The notes: a model not told the origin generated them from the letters alone. A DNA stretch of 64,000 nt from Pisolithus tinctorius (GCA_024663395.1 JANFAH010000017.1:1-64000), one strand, 5' to 3'; positions 29,705 to 42,577 are shown, numbered from the stretch's first letter. Program-made: numbers and translations.

Positions 29705-30784
29705 GGTGATGTGAAGATGAGAAAACAGGTCTTAGGATGTCTTGAACAGTAAGCGTGCTATGGCTGTAGGGGACGATGACGGTGAAATACGAAGGGCAAG
29801 GGACTGCGGACTCGAGTGGCGTTGAACGCTCAACTTGGCTATCTCTAGTGCACAGCCTGACACATGTGTAGACTACGACCACCAAGTTCCTGCTGGGCCG
29901 TCCCATTTCTTCTCGTCATCTGACCGAGTCCCGGTGATGCATTGGCGCAGGAAAGACTCGACCATCGGTCCTTCCTTGCTTTCTTCGATTGCTCATAGCA
30001 ATGCCAGGGGAGCTTGTCCCATACTCTTCGCGGTGCCAAGCCAGCGCGGTAGGTACAATAGTTATGCTCCTGGTGAAATGTACTACCGATCTTCTCAGCG
30101 GCTTTGTGTTTCCGTGCTCGCCATCCTTCACACTAGACACTGTACCACAGTTGGGTTTCCCTAGCTTCTCCCTCGAGGATCTGCTTTCCAAAAACATTCT
30201 TCCACACTACTCGATCGTGCAGTTGGGAAATCCACAAATAACATGTCTCTTTGCTAACCCACCCGATTTTTAGCACGAGGGCTACAAACGATCATTGACC
30301 TGACAAAGACGCCCGCACGATGACGGGGTCAAGATCTAAACCACGCACCGACTTGCTACGACTACAGCCGTCGGTGGTGTCGACGACCATCGTTGAGCAT
30401 TCCAACTCTATTGTCACACCCTCACAATGCGGGACCCAAGCTCCGTTTCCAAAATGCATCACCAGTGAGTGCTGCGTTCTGGCTACTGCCTTATCCCCCC
30501 GCCTTATCTCCACCCAGTTGAGATCCTATCCTTCACGCTGTGGGTGACTCCAACTGATAGCCATGGAAGTGGTGGACCCTCTGGTATAAAATTTGCATGA
30601 TAATCTAATGGGACACCTATCAATCTCCATGCCATAGTCATTCATATGCCACCACGCAGTTTTCCAACTAAACATCAATAGAATACTTTTTAGAGCATCT
30701 GCCTCGGTGCTCCTTCCATTGATGGACGGTTATGTTGCTCTCTGGGAGGCGAAGACAGTCCTAAGGCCACAGATACATATCACA
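29705..30784. other. Intergenic stretch, no gene supported
   Basis: This CpG-normal DNA separates the start of the G-domain gene from the 3' end of the URB2-like gene. Open frames of 60-109 codons exist on both strands but none has recognisable motifs or sensible splice partners. It should contain the promoter of the G-domain gene. Confidence 0.4.
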
Positions 30785-33700
30785 TTACCCCTTCCCCACA
30801 TACTCATACTCCCTCCAGAACGACTTCATGAGAGTCTTACCGTCGGAATCAAGTGCAGGGGCCGTCAGAGCATATCGATTGTACTCACCGAGCATTTCAC
30901 ATAATGAGAATTGCCCAGGTTCGAGTTCTCGTCGTATCTCTGGTGTCAGGATACACAACGAGTCGTTCATGAAGTCGATCTACGCCAAGAGGACGTGTTC
31001 TACATACTTTACGAAAGGCTTTGCCAGAGATTCAGCTTTTTGTGTTTCGGCGGCAATTGCGGTGTGCTGTGCTGTGTTTTATGCAAACGCGAGACACTTT
31101 TGACAGCGAGTGGGTGAGAACTCGACGAAGAGCACGGCTGTCGGCAATGCCGAGTGGCTGAGATGGTGAAATCCAAGGCGGAAGTGTTCCTGCGACGAGT
31201 TTACTCTGCTTGGCTCCCAGTTGGAGACGCATGCGCCTGGTTATCAGCAGCAGCCGATGTAAGACGAAGGCTAGATGCGGGAGCGTATGTATAACTATGC
31301 CACGTCTCAGACGAATGAGAGAGCCTGCTATGGAAACGATGCAGCGAAAAATCACGAGCGAGGAGACATTGTCATGGTCGGTGGGTCCCTATAGCATTTT
31401 ACAGAGCAAAGACCAGATGCTCCCGACGTCGACTGAATGCACAGCAGCGACCTGCCATTGGATATAAGAATGACATTGACCAAAGCGTTTTAAGTGATGA
31501 CACTCACTCTGTCAGAACAATGCTTCGCGATCAGCTCCAGATAATGGTAATGTTCTTTCAATTCTGGTGAACCTCCGTATAGGTGAGGTCGATCGGTGAA
31601 GGCATCGAAGCAGCACGTTACCGAATGCTTGGTCCACTTTGAGAGTTCCTGTGGTGACACGCTACCAAACCCTGTTACTTATAATCAGAATGGGAGCTCG
31701 ATACAGACCTTAAGGTGTATCAAACTTTTGCATTGACCTATCGGAAGCCGGGGCTCCTCGATTCCTTCTCCTATCACACCGAGGAGGCATGCAAAACTGT
31801 TTACAGACGGTTCCCCTGCGGCTTTCGCAACTTGCACATCGAGAGCGTCGCGTGCTACCGTAATGGTGTGATATATTTTAAGCTGAAACCGACGTCGAAC
31901 AACGGATTACCTCCCATCTGCGTCATTCATTGAATACAGTGCTGGGATTGTCTCGAGGTATGCCGAGTCCGAAATATTGGGAATCATCGAAGCTCTTTGA
32001 ACAGCAAAGTAATGACATGAGGACACGTCGTTACGCGGTCTGCACCTACCGGCAGTGAGCTTCGCATGACCCTAGTCACTAATTTTATGCCTATCGGCGC
32101 AACGCTACCAGTTACCGCAAAAGTTGAGCAGGTATACACGCAGCTCAGCATGGGTTCACGTACTTCCCTAGTCGCCTCGCAAACGATAATACGTAAGAGC
32201 GGGCTTCAACGTGCACTCTCAATGCGAGTGTGCCATTGGTTCCAGATGTTCCCGCTCCGAAACCAGGATAGGTGTAAAGGTTTCGTACATAATTTTTTTA
32301 GCGCAGATACGACCACTGTCACGACGCTACGTCCGCACGTCAGAAGCAAAGCCGAACAAGCTTTCCAGAAAGTAAATTTCACCTTCGTGGGGTAGAGTAT
32401 TCTCGTAAACATTCAATGAGTCGAACACAACAGATCGGGTAAGTACATGTTGCCATAATCTCTGCAACGACGTATCGGAGAATGGTTCAGCAGCAACAAG
32501 ACTACTCAGTATGCTGAACACCGCTGCTGATGCCTTGGAATTCTGAGCATAGAGGAGGGTACTAGGAAGACCAGTAATCGTACCAGGCGAGAAATGCGTG
32601 TAAGAAACTCACAACAGGTGAAACGAGACAAAATTTGACGTCTCTTTTATAAGTGCATTGGACGACGGGGCTAATCTTGATGGTGACTGTAGTAAATATT
32701 CGGCGTATGCAGGAGATGTCTAATAAAGTTCAATCACTGGGAAATGGAAAGCAAATCCGACAAGATAACTGCCAACTTACGGTGTAATCCAACGCGTTCG
32801 CTAACTAGCACATACGATACAGGAAAGCACGGAACGGTGGAAGCAGAGTTCTCTGAGCGTTTGCACTCCGGAATCTTCTTCTTCGTCCATGTCCATCTCA
32901 TACCCAGTATCGGATTTTCGCGGTGAGTATCCTTCCTCTTCCCCAAGTGCTCCCTGTCACCCTTATCCACTGTCCCGCCGCCACTCGTGACCCGAAGTGC
33001 CGAGCATATAGCGACCTCACCACCAACCGCCCTCTTTACAAGTTCTGTGCGAGAGGCCCAGGTGAAGTACTCGGGAGGTACATACATTAGAAGAAAGTAC
33101 ACTTCGCTTGCACGTACAGGCTCAAGGTTGTCAAGTCCGCTAGTCGCGGTAGACCCAGGAAGGAAGCAATATGAGAACAGAAGGGCAGTCTGCTTTAATG
33201 CAGACAACAGGAAGGCACCTGCAGAACCGATGGATGAATGCAAGAAACTCTTAGATGGAACGGTCAACCAGCTCGAAACGCACCTCGCATATTGGGCAGC
33301 TTCCAAAAATGTGCACTCATCAGAACAAGGAAAAAAATGTCGCAGGGTGAGATGTCGCAGTATGAACCCAGTCATCCGTCCGGTTCGTTGGTAGTTCCAA
33401 ATGAAAGTTCTAATTGAATGGCCAAGGGAAGGCAGTTGAGCCTCTGGAGCACCTCTTCCGGAGCGGCAGCACTGGACATTACAGCAGGACAACGTTTCAG
33501 ATTAGACACCTTCTGGAGCAATCGAAGGAACGCACTCGATGACACCTATCCGCCGATCAGCTAGGCCGTAAAGTAGGGCGTCGCCTAAGTATTCCCGCTT
33601 AAGCGCTGCTGAGGAGCCTCACCGTCGACTTTGAGGGGAGAAGTGGCCAGTTGAAATATCGATGCTCGTCTTGATAATGACACCAGCCGAAGCATGTTGG

Positions 33701-34965
33701 AAGTCGCGCGTTTGGGAAACTTGCGCGAAGAGTGACCTGACCTGTACAGGTTTGGATCAGCTAGCACAGTCAAAGGAATAGTAACGTTGGCCACAAACAC
33801 GATATCTAGTACCGATTCTGCAGACGTGTTTCGTCCCTGAAGACGCCCAGCAACTCCTCGATTTCATCGCTTCCTAATTCGTCACTTTGGTCTAGCGTCC
33901 TCACAGGCGTTGACGAGCTTGTAACTCGTATCAATCGAGCGCGGACATCACATAGGCATCACAACGCAGCAGAAGCGACGATGTCATCCGAACCTAGCAT
34001 ATCACGATCCTGCTGTTCCCTTTCTCGTTACCGCTTCTTGCGCTTCATTCTCTTGCTTTCATCTTCGTGTTGGGGAGCTACTCCTTGCCACTCACCCCGG
34101 CTGTGTCGCAAGCACTCCCAGGCGATATCCCACCTCAGCTTCCCAACCTTGTCCCATATGACTCCTGGATTCTAAGCGTCGGGGACATATGCATACGGGG
34201 AGAGGCTACCGAGAACGGTCGGGGACACACGGGAAACATGAGTAAATGCAACTGCTAGCGAGAGACACTTCGACCGCAGCGTACCATTGTCATTAGTGCG
34301 TCCTGCTACTGGTTTCTATTCCCCTTCATCAGTTTTTCGTCGGTTACTGTCGTGTTGACGTTGACCTCTTTCAGCGGTGTATACTTTCCGCACACACCTA
34401 AGTTCTTCCAAAATAGCTGGCCCCAATTCTACAGATTGTAAAGGCTTCAAAGCCATAGGGAGAGCTCTAATGAGCGACAAAAGATGTGACCGAAGTGGAC
34501 TGAAACATCACGTCATGCGGTGGTACAGGAAGGGACCGCGAGGAGACCGGCTCGGGCAGGCTGAGTGAAGAAAGGGCAGTAAGAAGGATGAGGATGTACG
34601 TGTGTGCTGTATGGATCTTAGTGTGATAGTTGAGAAAATCCGAAAGTAGTCGCTGAACAGCATCCATTGGCCGCATAGAAAGTGGGTGCAGCAACTAAGA
34701 AACTGAAGATTAGTCTGTGAGGTACACCAAGACAAAATCCAGGTAAATTACTACCACTCACGCCGACAACAGCGCCCAGTAACCTCTGCAATTTGCCGCC
34801 TACTAGTTCACGCCCAACTCTTACCAGCACGTCGAGAACATCTATTGCCAGAGTCATGACCGACAGGTCATCCGATTGACGAACTTGACCTGCGCGCTTG
34901 ACTGTGACCAATGCAAGCTCCCTCGCTTCTATCAAAGCAGACTCCGCATCACGACTAGGAGCCAT
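30785..34965 (-). pseudogene. Urb2/Npa2-like ribosome biogenesis gene, apparently damaged
   Basis: The C-terminal exon (about 31100 to the TAA at 30785) matches the Urb2 C-terminal domain: K-A-E-S-L-A-K-P-F near 31036, then E-I-R-R-E-L, a long helix and A-L-D-S-D-G-K-T ending G-K-G. Upstream minus-strand pieces at 31200-31350, 31507-31640, 32330-32520, 33000-33110, 34030-34180 and 34400-34960 read as helical-repeat protein in the right order. Urb2 acts in the nucleolus in 60S pre-ribosome assembly. Lesions: an in-frame TAG replaces a tyrosine-like position near 30975, a +1 shift occurs near 31055, and a TAG near 31390 has no plausible intron. Either the copy is dead or the consensus has errors. 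The 5' limit is uncertain. Confidence 0.6.
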
Positions 34966-35189
34966 GTCCCGATCGCCTGACTCAACGTTTGTGCGCGGGG
35001 TGTACAAGCACCCCTGTTCGATCACGTCCGAGCGCCATCCATGCATCCGTCCTTTGTGGTCCGGAGTCTACCGTTGCGGTATCGCGTAAAAGAACCTTCC
35101 AACAGGACTGACAGACTTCCATTGCATCAGCGCGCACGGCCTCACGAATGGCCAGGGCAGGGGATGCCGACACGGACGAAGAGAGGAAA

Positions 35190-35398
35190 AGCGTTGTGCG
35201 GTGGCGATTTACTGCACAAAGACATGCAGAAAAGAGGCATGGCAGGAGGGAAAGGCCATGGTCCGTGCACACTTGCGAAAGTGCATCCAATGTGTCGAGA
35301 GGTTACCAGTAGCGAGGACGGAACGTGCTTTTGCTCGACTCGGACTCCAGTTGTCTCACACTGAACGTCCTTGTCCCCGAGTTACTGAATTCAAGTAA
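35190..35398 (+). other. Possible partial MYND-type zinc finger reading
   Basis: A plus frame has C-x5-C-x3-C-x5-W and then H-x3-C (C-A-V-A-I-Y-C-T-K-T-C-R-K-E-A-W), resembling the second half of a MYND finger. The first cysteine pair is not in place, no complete gene was found around it, and minus-strand coding of the URB2-like gene ends nearby. It may be a fragment or coincidence. Confidence 0.25.
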
Positions 35399-35638
35399 TG
35401 GCATAACCTTGGTTGCTTCAGTCATGCGCAATCCGAGCCCAGGTAGGGTGAACATCCCGAAAGTGTGGTAGACATCTTCCAACTGCGTCATTCATACACA
35501 TGAGCAGGGATATCAGACGTTACTCATATTTATGCAGAATGGCTGGACTAGTAAGGCTTTGGCTAGTGATTATTTGGTGTCGCTCGTGTAGGGGCTATTT
35601 TCTTGTTTTGGCTTCTCATTTGTGTTTTGTCCACGACG
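35399..35638. promoter_or_regulatory. Upstream region of NTH1
   Basis: This 240-base stretch lies upstream of the NTH1 ATG and near the presumed 5' end of the divergent URB2-like gene, so it may hold both promoters. A T/G-rich tract just before 35639 is the only visible feature. No TATA box at a convincing distance was seen. Confidence 0.3.
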
Positions 35639-37045
35639 ATGTCTGCTATTAGAAGGGTGGCTTCGGAGCGTGTAACGAGGCTGTCAGCCAAGTCGAGTCC
35701 ATATCATACCGCGGTCACACTCTACGACGCACAGGACACCCCGGGAGCATCCACCACACGTCGTCAGACTCGCCGTGTCAAACGGGAAAATGTGGAGCTC
35801 AATGACCAAGAAGGTTCAAATGATGCGCTCCCAGCAGCAGTCAAAAAGAGGAAGGCGAAGGCGAAGGTCGTGAAGACAGCAACATCAGTGGCAACGACAA
35901 AGACGAGGTCCAGGTCACCCAAGAAACCGAAAGCTATACTCCAGGGTTTAGTCGTCCCTCATCCAGCCCCGGAGCGATGGAAAGAGGCATACAATGCAAT
36001 CAAGGAAATGCGCTCAAGGATAACTGCCCCAGTGGATACGATGGGTTGTGACCAGGCACAATGGAAAGAACAAGACCCAAAGGTACGTCCGTTCATCACG
36101 TCCTGGCTGTCCAGCTACTGCGTGAACGACGTCCTACTTACTTCAAACGTAGAACAGGCGCTTCGCTACACTCATTTCTCTGATGCTTTCGTCGCAGACA
36201 AAGGACGAGGTTACAGATGCCGCAGTGGCCAAACTACGTATTGCAGTAGGCGGCTCACTTTCTGTAGACGCTGTCATAGCTGCAGAGGAAATTACTGTTT
36301 CAGAGGCAATATCCAAGGTCGGGTTCTGGAGGCGGAAAACGCAGTGCGTGTACACCTGCTTCCTTGGATCATGTGCTAAAGATACAATAGGTATATTAAG
36401 CAGGCAGCCCAACGACTGCGGGACGACTTCGATTCGGACGTACCAAAGACGGTCGACGAACTGTGTTCGCTCCCGGGTGTTGGACCCAAGATGGCATTTC
36501 TCGCACTTCAAGTAGCATGGAACCTGTAAGGTGCTCCGACCTGCCCCCATTCATCTATGTGATAACGTTCCCAAGAAATCTCGGAATTGGGGTGGATGTT
36601 CATGTTCATAGAATAACCAACCGATTGGGTTGGCATCAACGGCCAACGAAGAATCCCGAGGAGACTAGGTATGTATCGCAAACCACTCTCTTTCCATAGA
36701 TCGTATTTCCGTTTGACATGCATCATCCACAGACTGAACCTACAATCCTGGTTACCCAAAGAACTCCACGGCGAGATCAATCATATGCTTGTTGGTTTTG
36801 GACAGGTAAGCGGCTTTCTTTGTGGTGCACTGGCGTTGTGAAGCTCATTTTTGCGTACCATGCCTCAGACGGTGTGCCTCCCTGTCGGCCCGAAATGTGA
36901 CTTGTGCACGTTGAGCTCAGCTGGATTATGTCCGAGTGCGCAAACCAAGAAATTGTCCAAGCGTGATAGCCGAAACTCAGCGTCTACTAGTCGTGTCGAA
37001 TTAGACCCCGGACCAAAGGTCGAGATCGAGGTGGAGAACTCATGA
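35639..37045 (+). CDS. NTH1: Endonuclease III (bifunctional DNA glycosylase/AP lyase)
   Basis: The exons are 35639-36082, 36153-36343, 36391-36525, 36576-36668, 36733-36805 and 36869-37045, with introns of 47-70 bases, joining to 370 residues without a break. A basic N-terminal 120 residues (R-V-K-R, K-R-K-A-K-A-K) could serve nuclear or mitochondrial targeting. The helix-hairpin-helix L-P-G-V-G-P-K puts the catalytic lysine at about K245, and V-D-V-H-V-H-R gives the aspartate at about D264. The C-terminal iron-sulphur cluster is C315-x6-C322-x2-C325-x7-C333; the last spacing is two longer than in the E. coli enzyme. It removes oxidised pyrimidines in base excision repair. The ATG was chosen because the longer frame upstream needs a TTG start. 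Confidence 0.9.
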
Positions 37046-37466
37046 TGCTTAGGGTGTTACCAGCCTCAGCTCAGGGACTTGTGGCTGACAATAGTCGTGA
37101 CTCGTAAGGTCTACACGACTGATAAATTTCAAGAACGTTTGATTGGAGGACAGGGAATGGGAAATAGGATTTCTACAGGACCCCCAATGTACTGCAAGAT
37201 TCGCCGCTCGATACCCTACGATATAACCTGTTCACATAACTCAAATTCTAGGTGATAAGATAAGACCTCCGTGTGCTGCGGGCCACACAAGTACAAGAGT
37301 GAGCTTTACCATTTCCTCTTCTCTTGACTTGAATACTGCTGCGTTACATCCCTCGAGGGATTGGCATGCTCGGATTGAGAGAAGATAGCAGTTTCTTACT
37401 CCCCAAACTAGTTTTCAAAGCTGCCAGTTGTTATCGTGCCTACTCCGCATTTGGTGACATCTACCT

Positions 37467-38290
37467 TCATTCTCCGCTGAGTTCTTGTGCTAACGCCCAA
37501 GTTCTGACTTGCAGTAGACCTACTGTTGATGATAACGTATCCACTTGGCTCTTCTCTAGGTCACTCCTACCGGGGAAGTCATTTCCCTGAGGTCTCCGTT
37601 CCACGGAAATGTGGTGATCGGAGACAGAATGCCCCTGTGGAACAATTCTGACCAGGGAACGTCGGATACGAAATCCAGGCAGCTTCGCAAGTAGCTGGCA
37701 AAATAACAATGCAGAATTAATATACGATAGCTTCACTGACCAGTCAAGGACACGCAGTGACGGCGCAGCGTTTCGGATGGGTTCCAAAGTTGAATCTTCC
37801 TCGAATAGTCCGAAGTTCTTAGTTGAGTGAAATGATTGCAAGATTAGGTAGGCACCAGCTTTGAGCGGCCCTAATGCCCGCCAAACATTCTTCGTCTATG
37901 CCGGCACTGTAGACGACAGCATCCAACCCCTGACCGCCCCGTTTACCATCCGCGAGGCTTGGCTCCCACAACCGCTCCTCTTCCACTCGCATGATCCTGG
38001 AGCGCACTGAAAGAGAGGGCACACACCAAGGTTCAGAAATGAAAATTTCCCGGTAAAGATAATGAATGGCCAGATGCCACCACTGTCCGCAGACGAGAAC
38101 GCGGTTCTGTTATGTGACAAGGGCAGCCTTGAGTGCCAGGACGATGCTGGCTATCGTAATCACCTCCGATGAGGGTTGACTTCTCGAAGATCTCCGGGAT
38201 GAGAGTGTAGGGCACGTAAGTTTGCGATATCGAAGACACGATCCCATACTTCAGGTGGAACCGTCATACGTAGCTGGATAGCCATCTTGT
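37467..38290 (-). pseudogene. Unrecognised minus-strand gene region, partner of the relic at 42956
   Basis: A minus ATG near 38285 opens M-A-I-Q-L-R-M-T-V, and neighbouring frames continue with P-E-I-F-E-K-S-T and then V-I-T-I-A-S-I-V-L-A-L, implying introns or frameshifts. Frames at 37819-38022 and 37467-37841 may be further exons. I do not recognise the product. The 5' 160 bases have a diverged copy at 43040-43195. The stretch 37046-37466 shows nothing identifiable. Confidence 0.35.
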
Positions 38291-38406
38291 GGAATGCTTG
38301 TTGGCTCCTAGATTACTTGATAGGGTAACGATCGCCACGGACAAGCACCTTTCTGCTATAGTTCCCAGCGCTTGTCACTCCTTCCCGCGCCCGCCTGCAT
38401 TCCACG

Positions 38407-39272
38407 ATGAGATTCAATGCGAAGTCAACGTTCAACGCATACCTGTGTCCGTTGGTCGTCGATGCTAGACGGTATGTCTCTGTCTTCTTTTATTATCACG
38501 GTTCGTTTCTGATTAATGATTAGTCCCTTCTGTGTCTGTTCAGTCAGTTCACCGCTATCTTGTATGCTCGATCCGGCTCGAAACAGGGATACAGGTTCTT
38601 GGTCTTTTTCTTCTTAGCATTGTCCTGCTCGTGTTCTCTGTACTCTTGTTCACCAGTGTATTGTACCCTTACAAGATCAGTGCGTGCACGCTCAGTGGAT
38701 CTCCTACTCGTTGTGTCCTGCACTTGGCTTTGGTCGTAGGGTGCATTTCGGCCTTGGGGTTGGGCTTGGACTCAGGCAATTTCGTGAGTGTCATACTTCT
38801 TTCCGCTTTTACCTATTTATACGATAGCGGTGGAGGGAGAACTGACGTCATCCCTTTTTTAAATCCGTGCTCGATAGGAACACAGTAGTCATCGTGCAAG
38901 CTGAGCTGCAAAAACCAGGCTTTGCTCAGGACAGATTCGTGCTGGATCCGAACAGGGACACCGGAATTAAGGTTCTCTACGGTGGTGTCAAACGACCCAT
39001 GTCATGCGCGTTCCTGCAGCACAAGTCGGAACCCGAATCCCTTTCTGAATGTTACAAGTGCTCTGTAACTTCTGAACCGTTTGCGACATGGCTGGCAGCC
39101 ACTGAAAAGTATGAACCGTAGAATGGGGTCGCGCACTTTGTGGGAGAGAAGAGATCCGGAATCTGGAGAGGATGAGAGTGAACGCCAGGGTGCAGCGAAC
39201 ATATTTGTACGAGGAACAGAGACGCCGAGGAAGGCCCGTAGGATTGAACCTGTGTCCAAGGCTAAGCTGTGA
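38407..39272 (+). CDS. Unrecognised gene, possibly with membrane-spanning segments
   Basis: A start at 38407 (M-R-F-N-A-K-S-T-F) runs into a GTATGT donor near 38471. The following frame (38532-38888) has two strongly hydrophobic stretches, L-G-L-F-L-L-S-I-V-L-L-V-F and L-A-L-V-V-G-C-I-S-A-L-G. The next frame (about 38870-39121) reads V-I-V-Q-A-E-L-Q-K-P-G-F and is protein-like. Exon joins are not certain, a frame change would be needed near 38875, and no family is recognised. Confidence is for a gene being present, not for the model. Confidence 0.35.
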
Positions 39273-39479
39273 GATATACCCATACCTTATGAGAGGTGCT
39301 ATGCGTGTGAATGTGTCCCGCCTATGTCAGCCACTGGCGACCTGCGTGTGACTTTATTTGGAGTTGGGATCAAGGTCTGATAAAATTATACACTGCCGTG
39401 AGGAGAGGATTGACAGCACGTGAAAAGTTAAACACATAGTTTCCCTGAAAGTTTCCAAGAGTCAACACATCCGGGAAGT

Positions 39480-40824
39480 CTACAATCCTTCAACTTGATC
39501 CTCCAACCAAGCCCAAAGGTCCTTTCCAAGCTGGGGGTCCTGAGTGTCAGCGCGAGGCGTCGCTACCCTTGCCCATGGGATCAAATACTGGAGATGAAGG
39601 CCGTGAGACTCAAGGTGACGCAAGAGCGATACAAAATCGTACCTTTCCACTAAGATTGACAGGCATCTGGGAATGTCCCCGCATACAATTGCGTCAAGTG
39701 CACCATACGATACATCATAAAGGAACCCTGTTCTAGTGTTCGAACATAGCGCTAAGAGAACCAGCCATGTGTAGCGCATAAAGCAAGTGGTGCGTACAAA
39801 GAACGGCTGGAGGAACCAGCTGTGGTGGCGTTGTAGTTCTGTCCTGGATTGGCCCTGTCGATGAAGTACGATGTCAGCGTTGCTGAACTACGCAGGCCAC
39901 CGCAGCTGAACCGACCTGGGTTAATGGCGATCGACACGATACCTTGATCCCGATACCTCCTGTTGAGTTCTGCGGAAAAAACGATGTTTCCCTGCACGAC
40001 GCATATGGTGAGGTCAGTTTAAAACCCGCAGTTGTCGGATTTCATGCATACGAATTTACTCTGACCGTACAACGCGTACGAGGATGTCGCTCTGCGTTTC
40101 GGAGTATCCTTGAACGTATCGAAACCAAGCCCACCGCGCCAGTGGGCATTGGATGAGACGTTGATGACGCGCACTGTACCATTGGGTGATGACTTTGCAG
40201 TAGAGAGAAGGACGGGTAAGAGTAGTTTGGTCAGGTAGAAATGACCCAAAACATTGGTCCCGAATTGAAGGTCGTAGCCGTCCGCCGTGATCATGTCAAC
40301 CGGCGGATGCATGACTCCTCTAATAGGAAGATTGTGAGCCTGCTGTACGTTACGACTCTAATGTCCTGCACGTACGCGTTGTTGTAGAGGATATGAAGCT
40401 GAGCCTCCTTGCTATTCAACACCGTAAGTGACCGCCAAAACACCAAATATATATGCACCTCGCAAACTCCTCGGCAGACTGTTTAATAGATCGAAGGTTG
40501 GCCAGATCAAGCTGAAGGAGATGGGCCTCGCGTCCCGTCTGCTCCTTGAGCTCGTCAAGTGCTGCCTTACCCTTGGTAGCATCCCTGCACGCAATCCACA
40601 CTTTTGCATTCTTCGCGAGCAGAACCTATGGTAGAAGAGCAACACATAAGTGAAAGATGACAGGGGCAGTGGAGAAAACCAACCCTAGCGGTTTCTTTGC
40701 CAATGCCAACATTCGCCCCGGTGACGAGCACCACCTTACCAGTTAAGTCTGGGATATTGTCTACGGTGACGGTGGGTGGAGGAGGGAATAAGACCTCGTA
40801 TGCGGAGGAGTACGAGTTACCCAT
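39480..40824 (-). pseudogene. Short-chain dehydrogenase/reductase, 3' part frameshifted
   Basis: Exons 40684-40824, 40459-40625, 40376-40411, 40052-40319 and from 39991 downward, split by GT-AG introns of 47-60 bases, give a retinol-dehydrogenase-like SDR. The cofactor motif T-G-A-N-V-G-I-G is at residues 35-42, followed by Y-N-N-A-G across an intron, the catalytic serine in N-V-S-S-N, and Y-A-L-Y-G-Q-S-K (Y-x3-K). After about 39930 the frame changes at least twice: Y-G-A-L, then T-Q-L-Y-A-G, then N-L-S-G-K lie in three frames near 39670-39700. The final exon Y-L-I-P-W-A-R to 39480 is intact. NAD(P)-dependent oxidoreductase; substrate unknown. Lesions may be real or sequencing error. Confidence 0.7.
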
Positions 40825-42577
40825 GGTGTCTGGGAGACTCTCTTTCGGAACGGGGCCAACTTATATATGGCTCTCCTCTCCCACAAAGTGCTGCGCAGGG
40901 AGATGCCTGAGGCCGAATGTGTCTTATCTGTCGCGCAATCCCAGCGTCTCGCACTAACCCACGGCGCAGCACGTTGCCTTAACTATGCATGGCTTTGCGC
41001 TCAAGCTCGATTGACAAGTTGGACGTTTACTGCTAAGCGGTGAGCCTGCGATCTTGGACACAGTACAACAGGGCCTTCGTAGCGATCACGTGAACATAGA
41101 TAATCTAAGGCGTGTTCAGACTTCGGTTTTCGACCTACCTTCGTCGTCTTGCATCTGAACACACTTCGTTCTCGCGCATATACTCGTTATTTTTTTGCTC
41201 TCCCACTCACCTCCTTTTCACATCTTTCCGTGTTTGGTCGGTCTTGTGGCCTCTTGATCCCTATCTCCATCTGGTCACATGACTTCCTTTTCCTTAGTCA
41301 CGTGATCATCTTTCGGTCCTGGCGTCGCGCGGCCTTCCCCCCACACGCTAGATCGCACTTACCTTGTGATCTAAGTTGCATATCATTCTCTACGTCTCTA
41401 CTCTCTATTTCAGATATTTCATCATCTCTCTCTCTCTATTTCCCTATCTCTGTCATTTTTGGTTCACCTAGCTACGAAGGCGGTTCTGACGGTTCGACGG
41501 AATCCAGTCTTCCAGAGCAATGGTGCCTTGTAAGGTTACGACGTAACCGCAGTTCGTCCAGTGTTCGTCCGCTGGGCGTATTCACCGCTGCGACGCTGCG
41601 GGAATTTGAATGAGACTGCCGCCGAACCTCATGGTCGGCATGGATGTGTCCATATCACTTTTCAAGACCTTCGTTTGGTAGGCAGATGTTCCTCCGTCTT
41701 CAACGAGTATCAGACACATAGACGGTACGTGCGATGAGCCCCAGTTGTTGGCCCAGCCTTGACATTTCCATTCACCTCTTAGAGAGATGAAGTGCCAAAC
41801 CTGTTCTTCACTGGGACGAGGACACTCAACGGCCGACTGCAAAGTTGAGGTCCTGAAGGATCTTGCCGATGGGACCACTTGTTATGCAACAGAGACAAGG
41901 TCTTCGGCATTCGGCTTTTGTGGTCTGTGTACATGGGGAATACGTGCACGGATGACTACGTAGGTTGAAGGTTCACAATACTGCACTTTTGTTTCTCTTC
42001 GCCTCCCATCCACCTCCCGTCGTCGTGACGGGCTCGGTGACAAGTTTTGTCCCGGGAAGCCCTGCCGTATTGAACTAGCTCTATGTGTGTTCATTTCTGG
42101 ATCTGCCTCAGGCTACTGGCCGTAGTGGCTGACGTTACGGCGCCTCTCATGCTGAATTTCACGCGCAACGTTATCCATGTCTACGTGAAATAGAAAGAAT
42201 CGGAACTCAATGACAACAAGGAAGGTTTTAAAGGTGCAATCCAAGTATAAACAGCAAAGGAGGCGATTTACTACTTCTGTTTCTCTGGTTCAGATGTTGT
42301 CGAAAGACGACGTCACGGATGCGGGAATGGTCTAACCAATACTGCCTACCGAAGTAAGTGGGTCACTGGTCACTCTCTAAAGACGTCGGCAGGACATAAA
42401 ACCCTAAGGCCACATGGATTCTGCAGACAAAAATGTGTACGGGTATCCTCTTCATAAGAGGCGCTAAAGATGAGAAGTCATGTCACACACACCACGAAAC
42501 GGTTGCGCAACGAGTCTTGGACTAAATATGGTGCTTTTCGCTCCGAGCAACATGAAAATTGTTTGAAGGTTCTGCGA
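40825..42577. other. Non-coding or unidentified stretch of the gene island
   Basis: The first 200 bases are upstream of the dehydrogenase. From 41149 a CT-rich 154-codon plus frame exists, but its composition (long runs of S, L, F) and lack of any motif argue against a gene. Nothing else was recognised. Confidence 0.4.

Noticed and set aside
30828..31103. Plus-strand ORFs over the URB2 C-terminus
   Set aside because: They are antisense shadows. The minus strand matches the Urb2 C-terminal domain.
32734..33492. 252-codon minus ORF as a separate gene
   Set aside because: Only parts of it read as protein (helical pieces fitting the URB2-like gene). It also runs through likely intron sequence, so it is best viewed as exons plus read-through.
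41149..41613. 154-codon plus ORF rich in S, L and F
   Set aside because: CT-rich strand composition explains the open frame. No domain, splice partner or homologous pattern was seen.
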